DNA of 64,000 nucleotides from Isoetes taiwanensis (lineage: Eukaryota; Streptophyta; Lycopodiopsida; Isoetales; Isoetaceae). Shown here in pieces: positions 33,701 to 46,600 of this stretch (position 1 is the stretch's first letter; each line of letters opens with the position of its first letter). The notes under the pieces are model-generated. The model was not told the origin of the DNA. It made no database searches and saw nothing but the letters and a program-made list of their open reading frames with translations. The DNA lies in contig JAJEKV010000095.1 in assembly GCA_021234155.1 (NCBI GenBank), forward strand, positions 3,300,621-3,364,620, written 5' to 3'. Both the position numbers and the translations under genes were made by a program.

Positions 33701-35225
33701 AACTTGGACCTGCAATCCCACATGCATCAAGGTACTACAGGAAGGGCAGCTACACTTTTCCAGGAAGTACTAAGCGCAGAGCCCTCGCCTTCTTCTCCAA
33801 ACACACATGTCTCTAAGGCCCTCCCCAAATGGGTGGTCCACATCTCTTACACTTGCTCCCATTTTCCTGCTGAGTTTCTGTCTCCTTTGAACTCGTATAT
33901 GTCACTCAATCCTCCCGTACCAAGTGACAACTAGATCTCCTACCTGTTCCTGATCACTTATCACTATGCTTTCACTAAATCCCACATCATCTCCTTCCAG
34001 CTGAGATGGAAGCGGGCCAACATAAAGGAAGAGACCTCCCTCCAAGCTGCAGGTGCTAGAAATCAGCAACAATCATGGCTAATCATGAACAAAACTGGGC
34101 TGGCACAAGTCACCAAAGCTCTCCACAACAATAAGCATTGCTCCGGCTAAAGTTTACCATGCTTGAAATGTCTTCTTTGTGCACCCTTAAGTGACTGCGA
34201 ATGATTTCACACAAAGGGGACTACTCAATAACAAGAAAACTAACTACATCCCAACTCTATTCACTGTCAGGTAAGCCACTGCAAAAAAAGTGTCCTTAGA
34301 TGCCGGCTAAATAAATCCAAATGCCCTCCTCTTGCTGTACCCTGCCTGTAGCAAATAGAATCTTGACATATCCAAAAGCTAACACTAGTGCAGCAGTGAA
34401 CACAAGTAACAGGACTGCCACAATCTAAGCTCACATTTGCCCCAACTAGTTCCAATGTAATAACACATGAACTTGAAAGAAAGAAAATGTCCTTCATGTT
34501 TCGAATAGAAAAAACTCAACCAACTGATGATGCTGACATACCTTTCCTGAAATGAGAACCAAATCCGGGTACCTTGAGTCTGTAAGCTGCAGTGAGTGCA
34601 GCTTTCTTTCTTGCTACAGTGAGTGCAGCATTCTACAAAGCTACAACGGATGCAGCATAACCTCCTGACCTGAATCTGAGAAGTTTGACTAAGAACACAC
34701 ATCAAGAAAAGGAGAAAGGCATACCACATTGATTGAGATTTTCCAGAGCTTTCCATTCTGGTTTAATCGCAGAAGAAAAGGTGAGGTAGCTTCTCTGACC
34801 ATAATCTTGGGCTGAAGAGCTTCTTCAGTAGCTAAGGCGAGCTCCAAACAACCTCTATTACCACAAGACTAAAAACTTGCATGGCCCCTCTACACTTTAC
34901 TCTGCAACGAAACAACAGGAATGAAGAGCCAGTGGCCGAGCATCGACCACTCTTCCAGCAGCAGGGAAGGAAAAAACTTCTGCACGAGATGGGCGGCCGC
35001 CTGTCGCCGCCCTAGCCGCGACCTAACCCTAGCGCCATCTTCCCCCTGTCCTAGATGGTTGTTTTTCCCTTTTCCTTTTCCTTTTCCCTTTCATATTGAA
35101 GCCATAATCAAGATGAAATTTTAGTTGAAGACACGCACACATCATCTCCACCATTGGTCAATCAAATCCTCGACCGTCCGATTTAGGGCGTGGTCCATTA
35201 CATATTTACTTACACTAAAACTTTA

Positions 35226-38200
35226 TCTTATATTATAATGTTATACCGTAATTCCTGGATTTGGATCCAGCCCTAGATCTGACGGCCACAAATAACCTAA
35301 TTAGATCAAAGGGTCCAAACAAAGCCCCTTTTTTTTTCTTAAATGTGATTTCCTTTTTTAGAAGGTCCAAACAAAGACCTGTTTTTTTTTACGAAGCCAC
35401 GAAATCTCATTGTTGCCACAATTTTCACAGCTTGGCTACGGCAGGGATCAGTCCAAAAAAAGGCTTAGGGTTTTCTTACCTCGGGCAAGTGAGTTTCTAG
35501 AAACGGGTTCTGGCACTTGACTAAAGCTATCAGAGCGATTTAGGGAGCTTTATGAGCTCTGGAGCCTACGTCCAGATTTAATGGTTAAGATTTAATGGTT
35601 AAGATTTTTCCTGCTATGGCATAACTAGGTTTTGTTCCATCGGCCCTGTTCCACAGCGGAGTGCTTCATTGATTTCGAATTTAGGCTGAGATCGGGCCAG
35701 TCGATCCTATTGTTCTTGGTTCAACTCCAGCAATGGGAGTCATCGAGACCTCTCCAGACATTCCAAGCTACTGTTCCTGCGGCCAGCTTGATTTTCTTTC
35801 CATTAAAGCGTGATTGTTGGATACAGGTCGGTTGCTTCTGAAGAAGCCTTAGCTGTTAGGTTTTCAAAATGGAGAAGCTAATTTCTTTGGTAGGCATAGA
35901 AGTGAATGAATATGTTTTCCCCAGAACTGTCTAAAAATGAAAGCGGTGGGGCTTTGCCCTCGGAGTTGTGACAACAAGTGCGCGTGTTGCCTGGCGGGGA
36001 CTATGGTTCGGTTGTTCGGGGTGATGCAGTTCTAAATGCTAGACAATCTGCAGCTATTCTTGTGGGCTCTAGAAATCTTTGCCATGGCGGGTATTTCGCC
36101 ATTCGGTTTCAACAAGATTGGGCTGCATCGGGTAGTCGTTCCCCAAAATCAAACCCGACAAATGGTGGATTGGTGTTACTTTTGAGAAGCTTAGGCTTTT
36201 AGGGGTGTCCCTAATTTGGAAAGACAGAATCTTTTCGTGAAGAACGCAATACTGAGGGTTTTGATCCTCAAGAGGAAGAACGGTTATGGATCTGCTTGGC
36301 CATATCTGCGGTTTGTATATGAATTTCCTCTTTGGTATGTTGTTGCAATACTGAGGTGATAAAGGTTCATGTTTCTTTGATTTAAATATGGCAAGGATCT
36401 TATTTTGAAATAGACCAAGCCCTTCTCTAGCTAGGTATGGCATAGCTCTTTTTGGGTTGCAATCTCTCGACCTCCTGCTGAAGAACTTAAAAGAGTATAA
36501 TGGCCGAAAGCAGTAAATCAACTAATAAAAACAATGCATGGCTATCGCTTAGTCGATGCAGACTTTAGGTTTAATTTTGAGCCACGTCACGTACCCATTT
36601 AGAATTATCGAGAAAGGAGGAAAAAAGAACCATGGCTGGGGCATATCACGGGACCTCGGGCATAACATCAACTCGGTATTCTCACTCTCAATCTTTTTCT
36701 CTTTCGGTTTCTACTCGGGTTCATTCTCAAGGATTTACAAATTACGGAGAGCTTAGCCTTTACCTTGATGCAAAGATGCAAAGAACGATAAGTTGTCAAT
36801 CGGCTAGGCAGCTGTAAATGCCTTTTCGTATGCATGAGCTTTACCACATCTTTTTCTATAAATCTGTGCACTTTCTTATCACAAATATATATTCTATTTG
36901 CCATGTGATCATCTTTTATGAATTTCCATTGCTCATCTTTTATGGTTGAATGGGTCAAAGCATGGAGGTGGGGGACACTTTTGTGTCGGTGACACATGGT
37001 GGTGTGCTTTGGGGCTATTTTCTTTGTATTTTTAAAAAAATTTATTTTTTGTATTTTTCCCTTAATCATTGAGTAGCCTTGGAATAAAAAAATATAAATT
37101 ATACACAAAAAGTAAAAATAAGGCTATGCCTTTATTAGGTGCTTTGCATCTTGCTCTGCTGGCTCTAAAAATGCCCTTTCTTTCTTCTTTGGCCCTAATT
37201 TATCACATTTGTTTGTTTTGAAAAATTTTGACATTTTGTTCCCTTGCGAGTAATCTTGTTGCCATTTTATTCTTTCTTCTGGAAGTAACTCAAATAATGA
37301 CATTAATCTTTGTAAAGATTTCTGACATTTTGTTCCTTATTTCATTGATTGAGCTAAAACCATTTGATCATTGCCATCTTATTCAAATCCATCCTTTTGT
37401 GATTGCAACCTTCCCAATACATGCAAACACCATAGGCATTAGGGGTATTGCTCCATTTCACTAGATCAAACTTAGGCTCGGAAGGAAGTCATAACATTTT
37501 GGTTGTCTTGGCGGTTATTTTGCTTTCGGAAAAATTGCGTAAATAACTAATGCGACTCTTTAGATTCGGATATGGTGTAATGTTTTAGAACCTTCAAAAT
37601 GCATCTTCTTTGTGCAAGCATTGGATATAATATTAAATTATAGCTGTTCTTAGCTCATAGGAGCACCTTCAATAGTTAAAATACTCCATCTTAAGCATTT
37701 AATTTAAGTTTCATGGGAATTCAAGGTAAAAGGTGTTCATGGAATCTACATTTTGACTGTCTTGCGGATGGACCATGTGGTTACTTTTTGCGACTAGACA
37801 CTGAATTGGTACATGAAAATTTTGTGAGTTTGCTTGCTAGCTTAAGTTGGAGTGATGGAATTTGATCCTTTTGTTGAAATGATGGAATGTGCGTAACAAG
37901 TTATGTATGACATTTACAAAATGAAATCACTGGAAGCTCAACGGCTAGATCTAGATGCAAATGTCTTTCTTGATACTTGACCCGATTCTAGAAAAACACG
38001 TACTCATGGCATGTACTTCTTTGCATTGGATCAATACTTCTTTGCATTGGATCAATACATATGAATGATGCCTAAGTGAGAGAAGATGCCAATGGATCAT
38101 TGACAATAAGAAGCACGAAAATATGTTCATCTTTGGTTTAAAGGCTCCATATGTCCTTGATTATCTTTGCAAAAATAGCCAGAGCCTTTGGTCATGGAAT

Positions 38201-39104
38201 TTGTTCAGACAACATGAATTTATTTTTAAGTAAAGACAATATTTTGCCACAAACAATCATAAGTTAATTTACTATTTTTTTTTCATAGTCTCACTTAGTG
38301 CAAAAAGAAAGAAACTGATCTATCTAGACTTGCAAGATGTTGCTTGATAATAATGTATATCAATATTCATAATATTCATGTTAGATCTTTCTTCGTTGAT
38401 AAATTGTTAGTCTATAGGAGTAAAATGAAAGAAAGGACCTTCATTATTTGCAAGGTGTAATTGACAATTTTGGATAAGCAAGTCGGCATTCAATGATTTA
38501 TTAAATGTGTGATGTGGCATGAATGTGTTGCCATTGATATGATTTGATGTCTTTGCCATGAATGGACATGAATCCTATTCTTAATCATCAAATAGAAGAC
38601 AATATTTTGGAATAAATTAGCCCATCAAATAGCAAACAATATTTTGACAATCCAACTTATGCCCAAAAATAGTTTGGTCTTCTATTGAGATTTGAATTAC
38701 TTCAGTTATCAAATGTCACCAGGTGCATTGGATGTTTCAAGTATACACAATGGATGCCACAAAATAGAGACATCTTTTTTATATTATAATGTTTTACGTT
38801 GTGGTGTCTTCAATCGCGGTCGAGATCAGACGATACAAATAGTTTGACATCTTCAATCGTGGCCAAAATCAGACGATACAGATAGTTTGACATAGATCTG
38901 AGGGCTGAAATGCCACTTTTTAATAGCTAATCCTAGCTTGCCCCAAAATCTTGGAGGCATTGCCCAATAATTTGGCTTCCATACCTCGGGTCTTGATTGG
39001 AATCAATAAGCTTGCTAAAGAAAAGGCCCACATCCAGAGATATCTTAGTACTGCCAAGGAAGAAGATGTCTTTAACATTACAAGGCCATGTGCCAGTATG
39101 TCCT
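35226..39104 (+). mobile_element. Helitron-like 5' end G and unassigned sequence
   Basis: TCTTATATTATAATGTTATA at 35226 is a typical 5' end of this Helitron family, followed by the expected ccctagatctgacgg module. It sits between A and T in the terminus of Helitron E. No matching plus-strand 3' hairpin is found to the right, so its end is unknown. I see no recognisable gene to 39104. There are short direct repeats near 38025-38060 and 38810-38895, and an intronic look (AT-rich, no long frames). Confidence 0.5.
38773..38800 (+). mobile_element. Helitron 5' end H
   Basis: TCTTTTTTATATTATAATG after A resembles the family 5' ends, and is followed within about 60 bp by cagacgata repeats. No 3' end for it is seen before the tRNA repeat reappears near 39105. 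Confidence 0.4.
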
Positions 39105-39201
39105 AATGTCACTTTTATGCCTTGGGATAATCATTTGTTTGGACTTATTAGAAGAACAACCATTCCTGCGACCACGATATTTTTTTGAGATGCTGGGGTA
39201 T

Positions 39202-39261
39202 ACATTGGTGGTCTAGTGGTAGAATGGTTGTGGAGACCCGAGTTGATTCACCGGCCAATTC
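39202..39261 (+). pseudogene. tRNA-Gly pseudogene
   Basis: ACATTGGTGGTCTAGTGGTAGAA is followed directly by a shortened region without the GCC anticodon arm; the T arm is partly left (GACCCGAGTTGATTC). Confidence 0.75.
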
Positions 39262-39540
39262 GTGTGAACTTCTCCTTTTAACAACAAGAAACCATTCAAG
39301 GACATGCATGATCAAAACATTTATAGGTTCAACTCTTCTAATTTTTGTTCTTGGCGCCAAGAGCAAAAAGAAGATTTAATGCATTAAACCATGTTGATAA
39401 TGCGATAAGGATAACTGAGCAAACCTTAGCTAATCTTGCTCTTCCAACCATCAAACATCAGAATGAGAGAGAATAAATGACTAGCCAAATCCTATCCTCC
39501 TAAATATTTCAATGATCTAAGAAGAATCGAAATAGTTATA

Positions 39541-39595
39541 GTGGTTAAGAAGATCATGTGGGCTTTGCTGCATAGGTTCAATCCTATCATCCACG
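39541..39595 (+). pseudogene. tRNA-Ser pseudogene
   Basis: Only the 3' part is clear: tcatgtgggctttgctgcat, ggttcaatcc and atcatccacg. The 5' acceptor strand and anticodon are deleted. Confidence 0.75.
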
Positions 39596-39852
39596 TGTAG
39601 GAGCTTTTCATATTATTTTATAGTCCTATCACATCGTCCATTCGATTAATATTTAGAGTTTGTCATTCCAGATTCCCTCACTCTTCCAGCGACGTAATAT
39701 TCTAGGATTTATGCATTCTTGCCGAAAGATGTCTTTAACATTGAAAAAAGGCAATAATGCGGTGAAGCTAATTAGGTATACGTGTGAACTATAACAACAA
39801 AAGAAACCATTCAGGACATGCATAGTCCGGCTGTTATAGGCTCAACATCAAT

Positions 39853-39899
39853 GGATAAAGAAGATCATGGGCTTTCGCGCAGGTTCGAATCCATCCGAT
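39853..39899 (+). pseudogene. tRNA-Ser remnant
   Basis: gatcatgggctttcgcgcag, ggttcgaatcc and atccgatg recall the tRNA-Ser 3' half, followed by the usual gtgggctttcatattttata flank. Confidence 0.5.
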
Positions 39900-40216
39900 G
39901 TGGGCTTTCATATTTTATAATTATCGTCCATTCGATTAATATTTGAGGTTTGTCCATTCAGTTCATGGCTCTTCCGTATGATATTACAGGATTTAATGCG
40001 ACATTTAGTTCTTTCAATTTTGGTGATATCAAGTTCAAAGGCATGGCAAAACCACGATTGATTAAACGTCTTGTCACTTTATGCCTTGGGATAATCATTT
40101 GTTTGGACTGTTAGAAGCAACCATTCCACTTATCGACCACGATATTTTGAAAGCTGGATTCGAGGTCATTGATTAGGTTAGTTTATGATGAGTAAAGGTA
40201 TTCATTTATTACTTAT

Positions 40217-40275
40217 TGCGGTAGTGGTCAAGTGAGTAGAATAATTACCTTACGATCGGACGAGTTCCGATTCAT
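40217..40275 (+). pseudogene. tRNA-Gly remnant
   Basis: Located at the expected position after tattcattt-attactta: gtagtggtcaagtgagtaga, ataattacctta and gagttccgattc remain from the glycine gene. No anticodon stem can form. Confidence 0.55.
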
Positions 40276-40503
40276 TAATAAGATCGTAGTTTTCATAATT
40301 TTGTTCTTGAAGCGCCAAAGATTAATACGTTAAACCATGATAATCGATAAGGATAAAGCGGTATCCGTTACACCATAGAATTGAAGTGATATCGAAATAA
40401 TCTTAAACCATCGAACCGAGGAATGGGGAGAGAGATAAATGACTAGCCGTCTATCCTCAAATATTTCAATGATCCCTGGAAGAATCGGAAATATTATCTT
40501 TAG

Positions 40504-40572
40504 GTGGATGTGCGGGTGGATTGGGCATGACTGAGAAATCGTAATGGGCTTTGTTCCAGATCTATCATCCGA
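40504..40572 (+). pseudogene. tRNA-Ser pseudogene, mirror of 63811
   Basis: GTGGATGTGC, ATTGGGCATGACT, GAGAAATCGTAATGGGCTTT and TCTATCATCC are kept. The T arm and part of the variable arm are lost. It is the left-arm partner of the intact minus-strand tRNA-Ser at 63811-63892. Confidence 0.75.
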
Positions 40573-40715
40573 TGGCTTTTCATATTATTTATAGTCGAAT
40601 TATCCACGTCCGATTCGATTAATGCGGTTGTCATTCCGTAATTGCCGGCCGCAATATTCGGTTTGTCACCATTTGTAGCGCAATCTCGACGGTATTACCG
40701 TGAATTGCTTTCAAG

Positions 40716-42134
40716 TCTTTATATTGCTCCATAAATTATGGGTCTTCGAACTAATTTGAATGGGGATCATCGGATGCATCAAACCGTTGTTACGACCGTG
40801 ATTGAGGATCGTAGCGGTCGCAAGGGTAAAATGAAAGAAGTGGAAAGAGATGCTGAAGAACTGGCATGGGAAAAGGGGAAAAGAGATTAAAGGAAAACAT
40901 GGGGATAAAGAGAAGAAAGGTATGGAAGCGAAAGAGGGAGGGAACACGGGAAGAACCACGAGGGAAGGAGGGAGAAGGATAAAGGGTGGAAAGATGCGTG
41001 GAATAAGGGGAAAGAGGAAATGGAAAGGAGAAAAAGCATGGAAGAGGGCAGCAGGGAAAGGAAAAGCGATGAAGAGGGAAAAGGAGGGACGAATAAGCGC
41101 GGAAGAGATGCATCGAGAAAGAGGGGAGTGAAGATTGGAAATGAAGGGGACAAAGGGGAATGAAAGGATGGGGAGGAGGGGAAAGAAAGGGCATGGAAGT
41201 GGGGAAGAAAAGGAAAGGGAGAAAAGGGGAACCCTAAGATTAAAGTCACAAGGAAAAGAAAAGATGAAACGAGGAAAAGGGAGTGGGAAGGGCATGAGAG
41301 AAAGGGAGAAGAGGAGATTGAAGAGAAAAGGGGAGAAGCGAGAAAGTTGGGGAAAAGAGGAGAATGGGTGTAGAGATAGAGAATCCGAAACAAATGCAAA
41401 AGGCATGGAAAATGGAAAGGAAAAGGGAAAGGGGAGAAAAGGGTCTACGAGGGAAAGGATCGACAAAGGAGGGAAAGCGGAAAATCCATCAAAGGAAAGA
41501 GGAGCCGGGGTGATGGAGGGAGGGGAGGACATGAGGGAAAGGAAAAGAAAAAGGAAGGGTTGGAAAAGAGGAGAAAAATTCACGGAAGAGGGAAAGAGAT
41601 TGGGAAAAAGGAGGAAAAGGCTCTGGGAAAATAGAAAGATTAGGAGAAAAAAGGCATGGGAAGGGGAAAGAATGGAAAGGGGGAAAAGAGAGCCGCGGAA
41701 AAATAAAGGGGAGAAAATGGAAAGGGGAAGAGAGGGAACATGGAAAAGGGAAAAGAGGGAAAGGGTCACGAGGATGGAAGGGGAAGATAAAAGGGCATGG
41801 AAGCGGGAGGAGAAAAGAAAAATGGAGAAAATACAAAAGGAGAATGGGAAAAGGAGGAAAAGAAAACCGACAGGAAAAGAGTGAAAAATAAAGGTTGAAG
41901 GAAAAGTGGGAAAAGGCATAAAAAAGAGGAAGGGGAAAAGAGCAGAAAAAGAAGAGGGAAAAGGTGGAGAAAGAGCAAAAGGAAGGAAAAGGTCTCAGAA
42001 CGGGGAAGGAAGAAAGAGATGGGAAAACAAAGGCTTATATAAGAAGAGCGAAAAATAGAAATCACGGGATAGAACAAAGGGAAAAGGATCGTTTCTCTTG
42101 CGTCAACTTATGCGGTATGGCTAATTTCCGGTAG
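40716..42134 (+). mobile_element. Helitron D', degraded mirror copy of Helitron D
   Basis: It begins TCTTTATATT at 40716 after host ctttcaa(g), then ctaatttgaatgg, gatcatc and ggatgcatc, all as in the minus strand of Helitron D. The purine tract runs 40825-42080. It ends near caacttatgc...gtag at 42134, with the hairpin destroyed, and host tttatgatatcag follows. The insertion site is the same as in Helitron D, so it is the same insertion duplicated. At about 1.42 kb it is shorter than D (1.84 kb). Confidence 0.82.
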
Positions 42135-42590
42135 TTTATGATATCAGTTCAAACGTAGAACGATTGATTGGAAATCTTGGCAAACTTTATGCTGCTTAAT
42201 CATTTGTTTGGACATTAGAAGAACGACCATTCCGCATATTATACGACCGGTATTCACGAGGCTGGATTATGAGAGATACGTTGAGTTAGGTTGGTTTATG
42301 TGGCATTAATTAGAAGGTATTCATTTGTATTACTTGTGCATTGGTGGTCTGGTGGTGAATAATTACCGCGGTCACCGGACTTCAGTTGATTCTTATTACA
42401 TCCGGTTTAACTGAATTTTGTTCTTGAAGCGCAAAATTAAAGATTTAATGCGTCGCCGACATGCAGGATAAGCGAACAATCGATTGGCCACCATAGATTA
42501 ATGAAATAGGATCGGAAATGCCAACCATCAAACATCCGCGAGAGAAGCGAAATCCATCGTATCAATGATCAGGAAATTATTATCTTTGGG
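42135..42590 (+). repeat. Damaged tRNA unit between Helitron D' and LINE-2'
   Basis: tRNA-unit sequence (tttatgatatcag, atcatttgtttgg, tattcatttgtattacttgt) with many indels. It is the mirror of 61225-61779. Confidence 0.8.
42338..42406 (+). pseudogene. tRNA-Gly pseudogene, mirror of 61483
   Basis: GCATTGGTGGTCTGGTGGTGA is recognisable. The anticodon region (taattaccgcggtcaccgg) is scrambled and the 3' acceptor strand is lost. Confidence 0.75.
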
Positions 42591-42719
42591 TTGCCTCCCA
42601 AAAAGTATTATCCCTTGAAGGTTGGAGGAAAAATGGCGATCATCCATTTTTCTTGATTTTTTGTCCCTCTGATTTTTGTTCAAACACCTTTCTTAGCATT
42701 CTCCTTAGAACTCTCGATT

Positions 42720-43224
42720 TTGCTTGAATTGGTCGAAATTGAAAGACATCTGTTGGTACGCGCCCTTGTAGAGGCGAGCATCAACATTCCTCGCAGCTCT
42801 GAGCTTTTAATGGATGTTAAAATTTTTCTACAATTCTCAAGCATGGCGAAGTTTACACAGTGGTTTCTATCGGGATCATCCACCGAGTGTAAATCTTTAG
42901 TAACCAATGCTTTCTTTCCAGTTCGTATTTACGTGAGAGTATACCTTTGTTCCTAAAATTTGCGTTGAATTCGAAATAGAGATGCTTAATTCTTGGTTGG
43001 AGGAATTTATAGGTGGCAGCAAAGGTTTTGACAACGAATTTTTGAGTCAATTGATTGTGATTGTTGAGGAAAAGAAAAAATTGTGTGAAGAAGGTTTACT
43101 TTCGAGGAGAATTAGGAAAAGTGTTGTATTGGATTCTGACCTATTGAATGGTTTTGTTGCAGAAATCATGAATCGGTGTCCTCTTGACTTGGCGGTTTGG
43201 CAATCCAGATCTCTTTTTAGCTAA
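42720..43224 (+). pseudogene. Leader ORF of LINE-2', product unknown
   Basis: Two adjacent frames (42720-42956 and 42982-43224) correspond to one protein-like region, shared with 60671-61003 on the minus strand: MDVKIF, FLSGSS, KSLVTNAFFP and MLNSWLEEFIG recur in both. The plus-strand copy continues further (SRRIRKSVVLDSDLLNG) than the minus copy. I do not recognise a family. It lies upstream of LINE ORF1 and may be an extra LINE leader ORF or a captured exon. Confidence 0.45.
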
Positions 43225-43679
43225 TTAATGAAGTTTCTAGTGGTCTCTTCTCCTGTTTGTGCTTTCCCCTTACTAGATCATTCAATTTCATTCAATTACT
43301 TTTGTTTGTATCACCTACGAGCCTTTGCTTGATGGCCAGCACAATTTCACGGAAAACCCTAAAATTTGGCTTTTCTTCCTCTTTAGCCAATCTTTAAAAG
43401 CTCAAAATGACCTTTGTCCTCTAAAACTTAAATTCCTTTCAAAGCCTCGGGACACCATTCTCTTTGGGAATTTTTGAAATTTGCTTCAGTCATTCTGCAA
43501 TGGATAATCTCACATAAGTCCGGATTAAGGATAATCATTAAGCGATCACGATCATAGAAGTGCATCCTCTCGACCCGATCACTCCAAGTCCCGTACAATA
43601 TAGGTTCTGAAGCGGCACCCGAGGAAATAAGGTGGGTGCCGAGTCATTGGTGGCGATCCCCAATATTGGCGTTAAAAAA

Positions 43680-46600
43680 GAATTATTTTTGTTAACACCT
43701 CCACCTTATTATTTAGTAGAAATTCACGAGCAGTTATTTGTTGGCGAAACCTAAACACGAATTTATTATCCATGATGGCGAATTCTCCCCTCCACGATGC
43801 CAAAACCCTTGCTTCCACGATGGCGAGGAACCCTAACCATAGCGGTAAGAGCCATAAAATTCCGAGGAGTGGTTAAATTTGAATTCTGAGGATGGCGGCA
43901 TAAATTCCGGAGTGGTCTTGGCTTGTATTTTCCTCTTGCGAGAACCATGGTATATGCACAAATTACCCAAGATGCTGCGGTCTGTTCTTTAATTTCCCTC
44001 AAAACTCGGAGTTCTTCATGGATTTAGGCGCCTCATCTCTACTCGGATCATATGGGATCGATGACATGGAGCCTCTTTGTCAAGATCTATTTGAAGATGG
44101 TATGGATCAGCGACTGGAAGAGTCGAGAACCCTTGATTACGGCATTTGCATTCTTGCTTACATCCTTCCATTAAATTGCGTGCAGTGTGTTTCTTGTATC
44201 ATCACGGTATAAATAGGGTAAAAGAGCCGAGTTAGGCAAACACTCAAAATTTGAAGCTAACAAAGCGAGAGGTGAGGTGAAAGCTTAAGGTAAGTATATT
44301 TTTACATAAAGCTAGAGAGCTGGATGCATGCCGTATCCTCTTACGTGCCGGGTTTAGGAAGTTGTCTTGTGTGAGAAATGAATCTTAGGAGCGAGTCATG
44401 TACTTTTCCTCGGGGCGGTAATCCACGAACTCATTGTTGCCTAATAGTCCACCTCCTCCTCCTAAAAAGACTAGATCTTCCAGGACCCCTCATTTTACGC
44501 CCGAGAAGAAATCTCAAAGGCTGAGTAAAAAACTTGTTAGAGGACACAAGGAGGTTCATGGACTATAGAGCTTTGGAATGCATATAGAGTCTACTATAGA
44601 AGATGGCATGTTCTCTATCGAGCGAGTTTACATTATGGTATACCTCAAGCTACTCTTACAGAAACCATCATGCAGTAAATCTAAAAGTAAATTTGGAAGT
44701 GTTCCTAAAGCTCCTAGCTATTGATGAAGAAAAATATCTTGTTGAATGGGCAACGCAACTGATGAAGGGCCCGTCTTTGTTAACTGGATATTATGAAGCA
44801 AAAGGTTCTTTGGGATAATGATGTGAAGCACATGCTTCAAAATGGATTACTGGAAGGAAGTGGTGGAAACATTTCAGTGAGACATCTGAAATTTCTTCTA
44901 CAGGACTGCCCAATGCATTGAATTAGAGGAGGGTCAAAGCCATGTCATGCAACCTTCAAAATTTTATACCACACTTGAATCCAGTTTATGAAAGGCATGA
45001 ATTTTTGATGCCTCACAGAATGCAGGGCTGTGATGTAGTCGGGGGTTCAAACGGGTTACTTGAGAATTTGGAATGAGGGTAATTGCAAGAAAAGGAATGA
45101 AGAAGAGGCATTCTGGGAACAAATTCCTAGCGAGGGGAATGGATAGCCCAGTCTTTGCGAAGTGCGTATTGTAAATGCAGCGGAGTAACATGCACCTTAT
45201 TCTTCAAGCTTTTGTTGTGGAATTATGCTTAATTGTTAACATTTTTTTTTTGTTTTGTATTTTTAGGTAATAGAATTCCCAATTTATATGTTTTTAAGGC
45301 AAAGCGAGATGAGGGACCAAAACACATTCTGGATGTGAACACTGGAAGCGATAATGCAAAAAAGCCTGGATTAGGATACATTGTTTGAAGCTTGGCTTGA
45401 TCATTTTAGGAAAATGTTCAGGGAGGGTCGATAAAATGGCCACATCTGCTCATTTGTGATGAAACATAGCAGCTACATGGCATTGCATCCATATTGAAGG
45501 CAAGAAGGGAATTGGATTACACATACTCCAATTACCTCAGCATACATCCCATGATTACAACCATTAGATGTTTCTGTTTTCGTCCTTTTAAGTTAGCTTT
45601 TAGAAGTTGGAATGATTCATGCATGCCAAATATGGGATTAGACCTCTGAAGAAGATCTTGCTGCCATTGTATCTAACTCATTGTGCGGGCGTCCTAATGT
45701 GTATGTCTTTGGATTTTTGAAGGCATCTAGTAGAGGAATCTCGGGGGTTCTTTGAACCCTTAAGCGGATAAGTTAGAAGGCTGAAAGGTTGAGTACTTGG
45801 TAATTATTAGTTATTTCTTGACTTCATATTTAGTTTCTTGAATTTATCTTTTTGACGATACATTTCTATTTAAACTGGGTTTAACATAACACAAATATTA
45901 GCAATGCAAGTGTTAATCTGCGGTTAGAGAAGCAGGATGGAGAAGATAGTCACGATCTGAGATGTTGTGGCTGAGCATGATAGAGATGAGACTCCAAATA
46001 ATAGCTTAGCGGCATTAGGCGATCTTTGTTACAAAGCGAGGGTTAAACCAAATGCCCTTGTACACCTATTGATATCCCATCTAATTGTCGCTGTTGCACC
46101 TTGTACAACAACTTTGAAGCCCTAATATAATGTTACACCTATAAAAGGAAGAAGATTGCACGAAAGTTTGAAGGGCAAACTTTTAGTAGCAGTGATGAGA
46201 TGGTTAAGCATAAATTTGGAGCATCAAAGGCAATGTGAGGGGAAGCTGACTAGGATGAGACATGAGAGCAGTTGGAGGAGAAGAAAAGGGTTCAAAATTT
46301 CGAGGAGAGAAAAAGAGGCTAAAGAAGCTGAGAAAAAGAAGCCCGGAAGGAGGATGATACTAAAAAGTTAGAGAAGAGAGAGAACGCTTGCAAAACTGAC
46401 TGAAGGAAGATGCCTTGGAGAAAGGGATGCAGAACATGTAGACCCAAAAGAAACGAGAAAAACTTTAAAATGATTGAGTATGAAGAGAGGAAGATTAGGA
46501 TAAAAGGTGGCATTATATTTTTGAGGGAATGAGGAGGCTAGAAATGAGAAGAATCCGGAGCTAGGACGGGGATGCCAATTAGAAAACATTTCTTCTTGTC

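Larger units (their letters stand above)
28645..35225 (-). mobile_element. Helitron E, split by Helitron F
   Basis: Its 3' end is certain: CTAG at 28645-28648 and the hairpin at about 28656-28672, abutting a cut tRNA-Ser. The 5' module (tcaatcaaatcctcgaccgt, then an AT-rich end) appears at 35090-35225. About the last 10 nt are displaced where another Helitron 5' end (TCTTATATT at 35226) was inserted between A and T. Contents: pyrimidine tract 28785-29711, two copies of a SINE-like retroposon, Helitron F, and an unassigned block 33701-35080 in which I recognise no gene. The segment near 34985-35055 is GC-rich and could be a captured 5' exon. Confidence 0.75.
39105..40715 (+). repeat. Heavily damaged tRNA-Gly/Ser units
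   Basis: About two units of the array can be followed, but with a small indel or scrambled patch every 10-20 bp. A block near 39724-39850 repeats 39060-39310 (aagatgtctttaacatt, gaaaccattc-ggacatgcat). Units run on the plus strand up to aattgctttcaa at 40714, where Helitron D' starts. The part from about 40390 mirrors 63893-64000 and onward of the minus strand. Confidence 0.85.

Noticed and set aside
44018-44212. Small frame as a host gene
   Set aside because: 64 codons, no similarity recognised, and the surrounding sequence has frequent indels.
44208-44216. TATAAATAG as a gene promoter
   Set aside because: A lone TATA-like word with no supported gene downstream, in a stretch of doubtful sequence.
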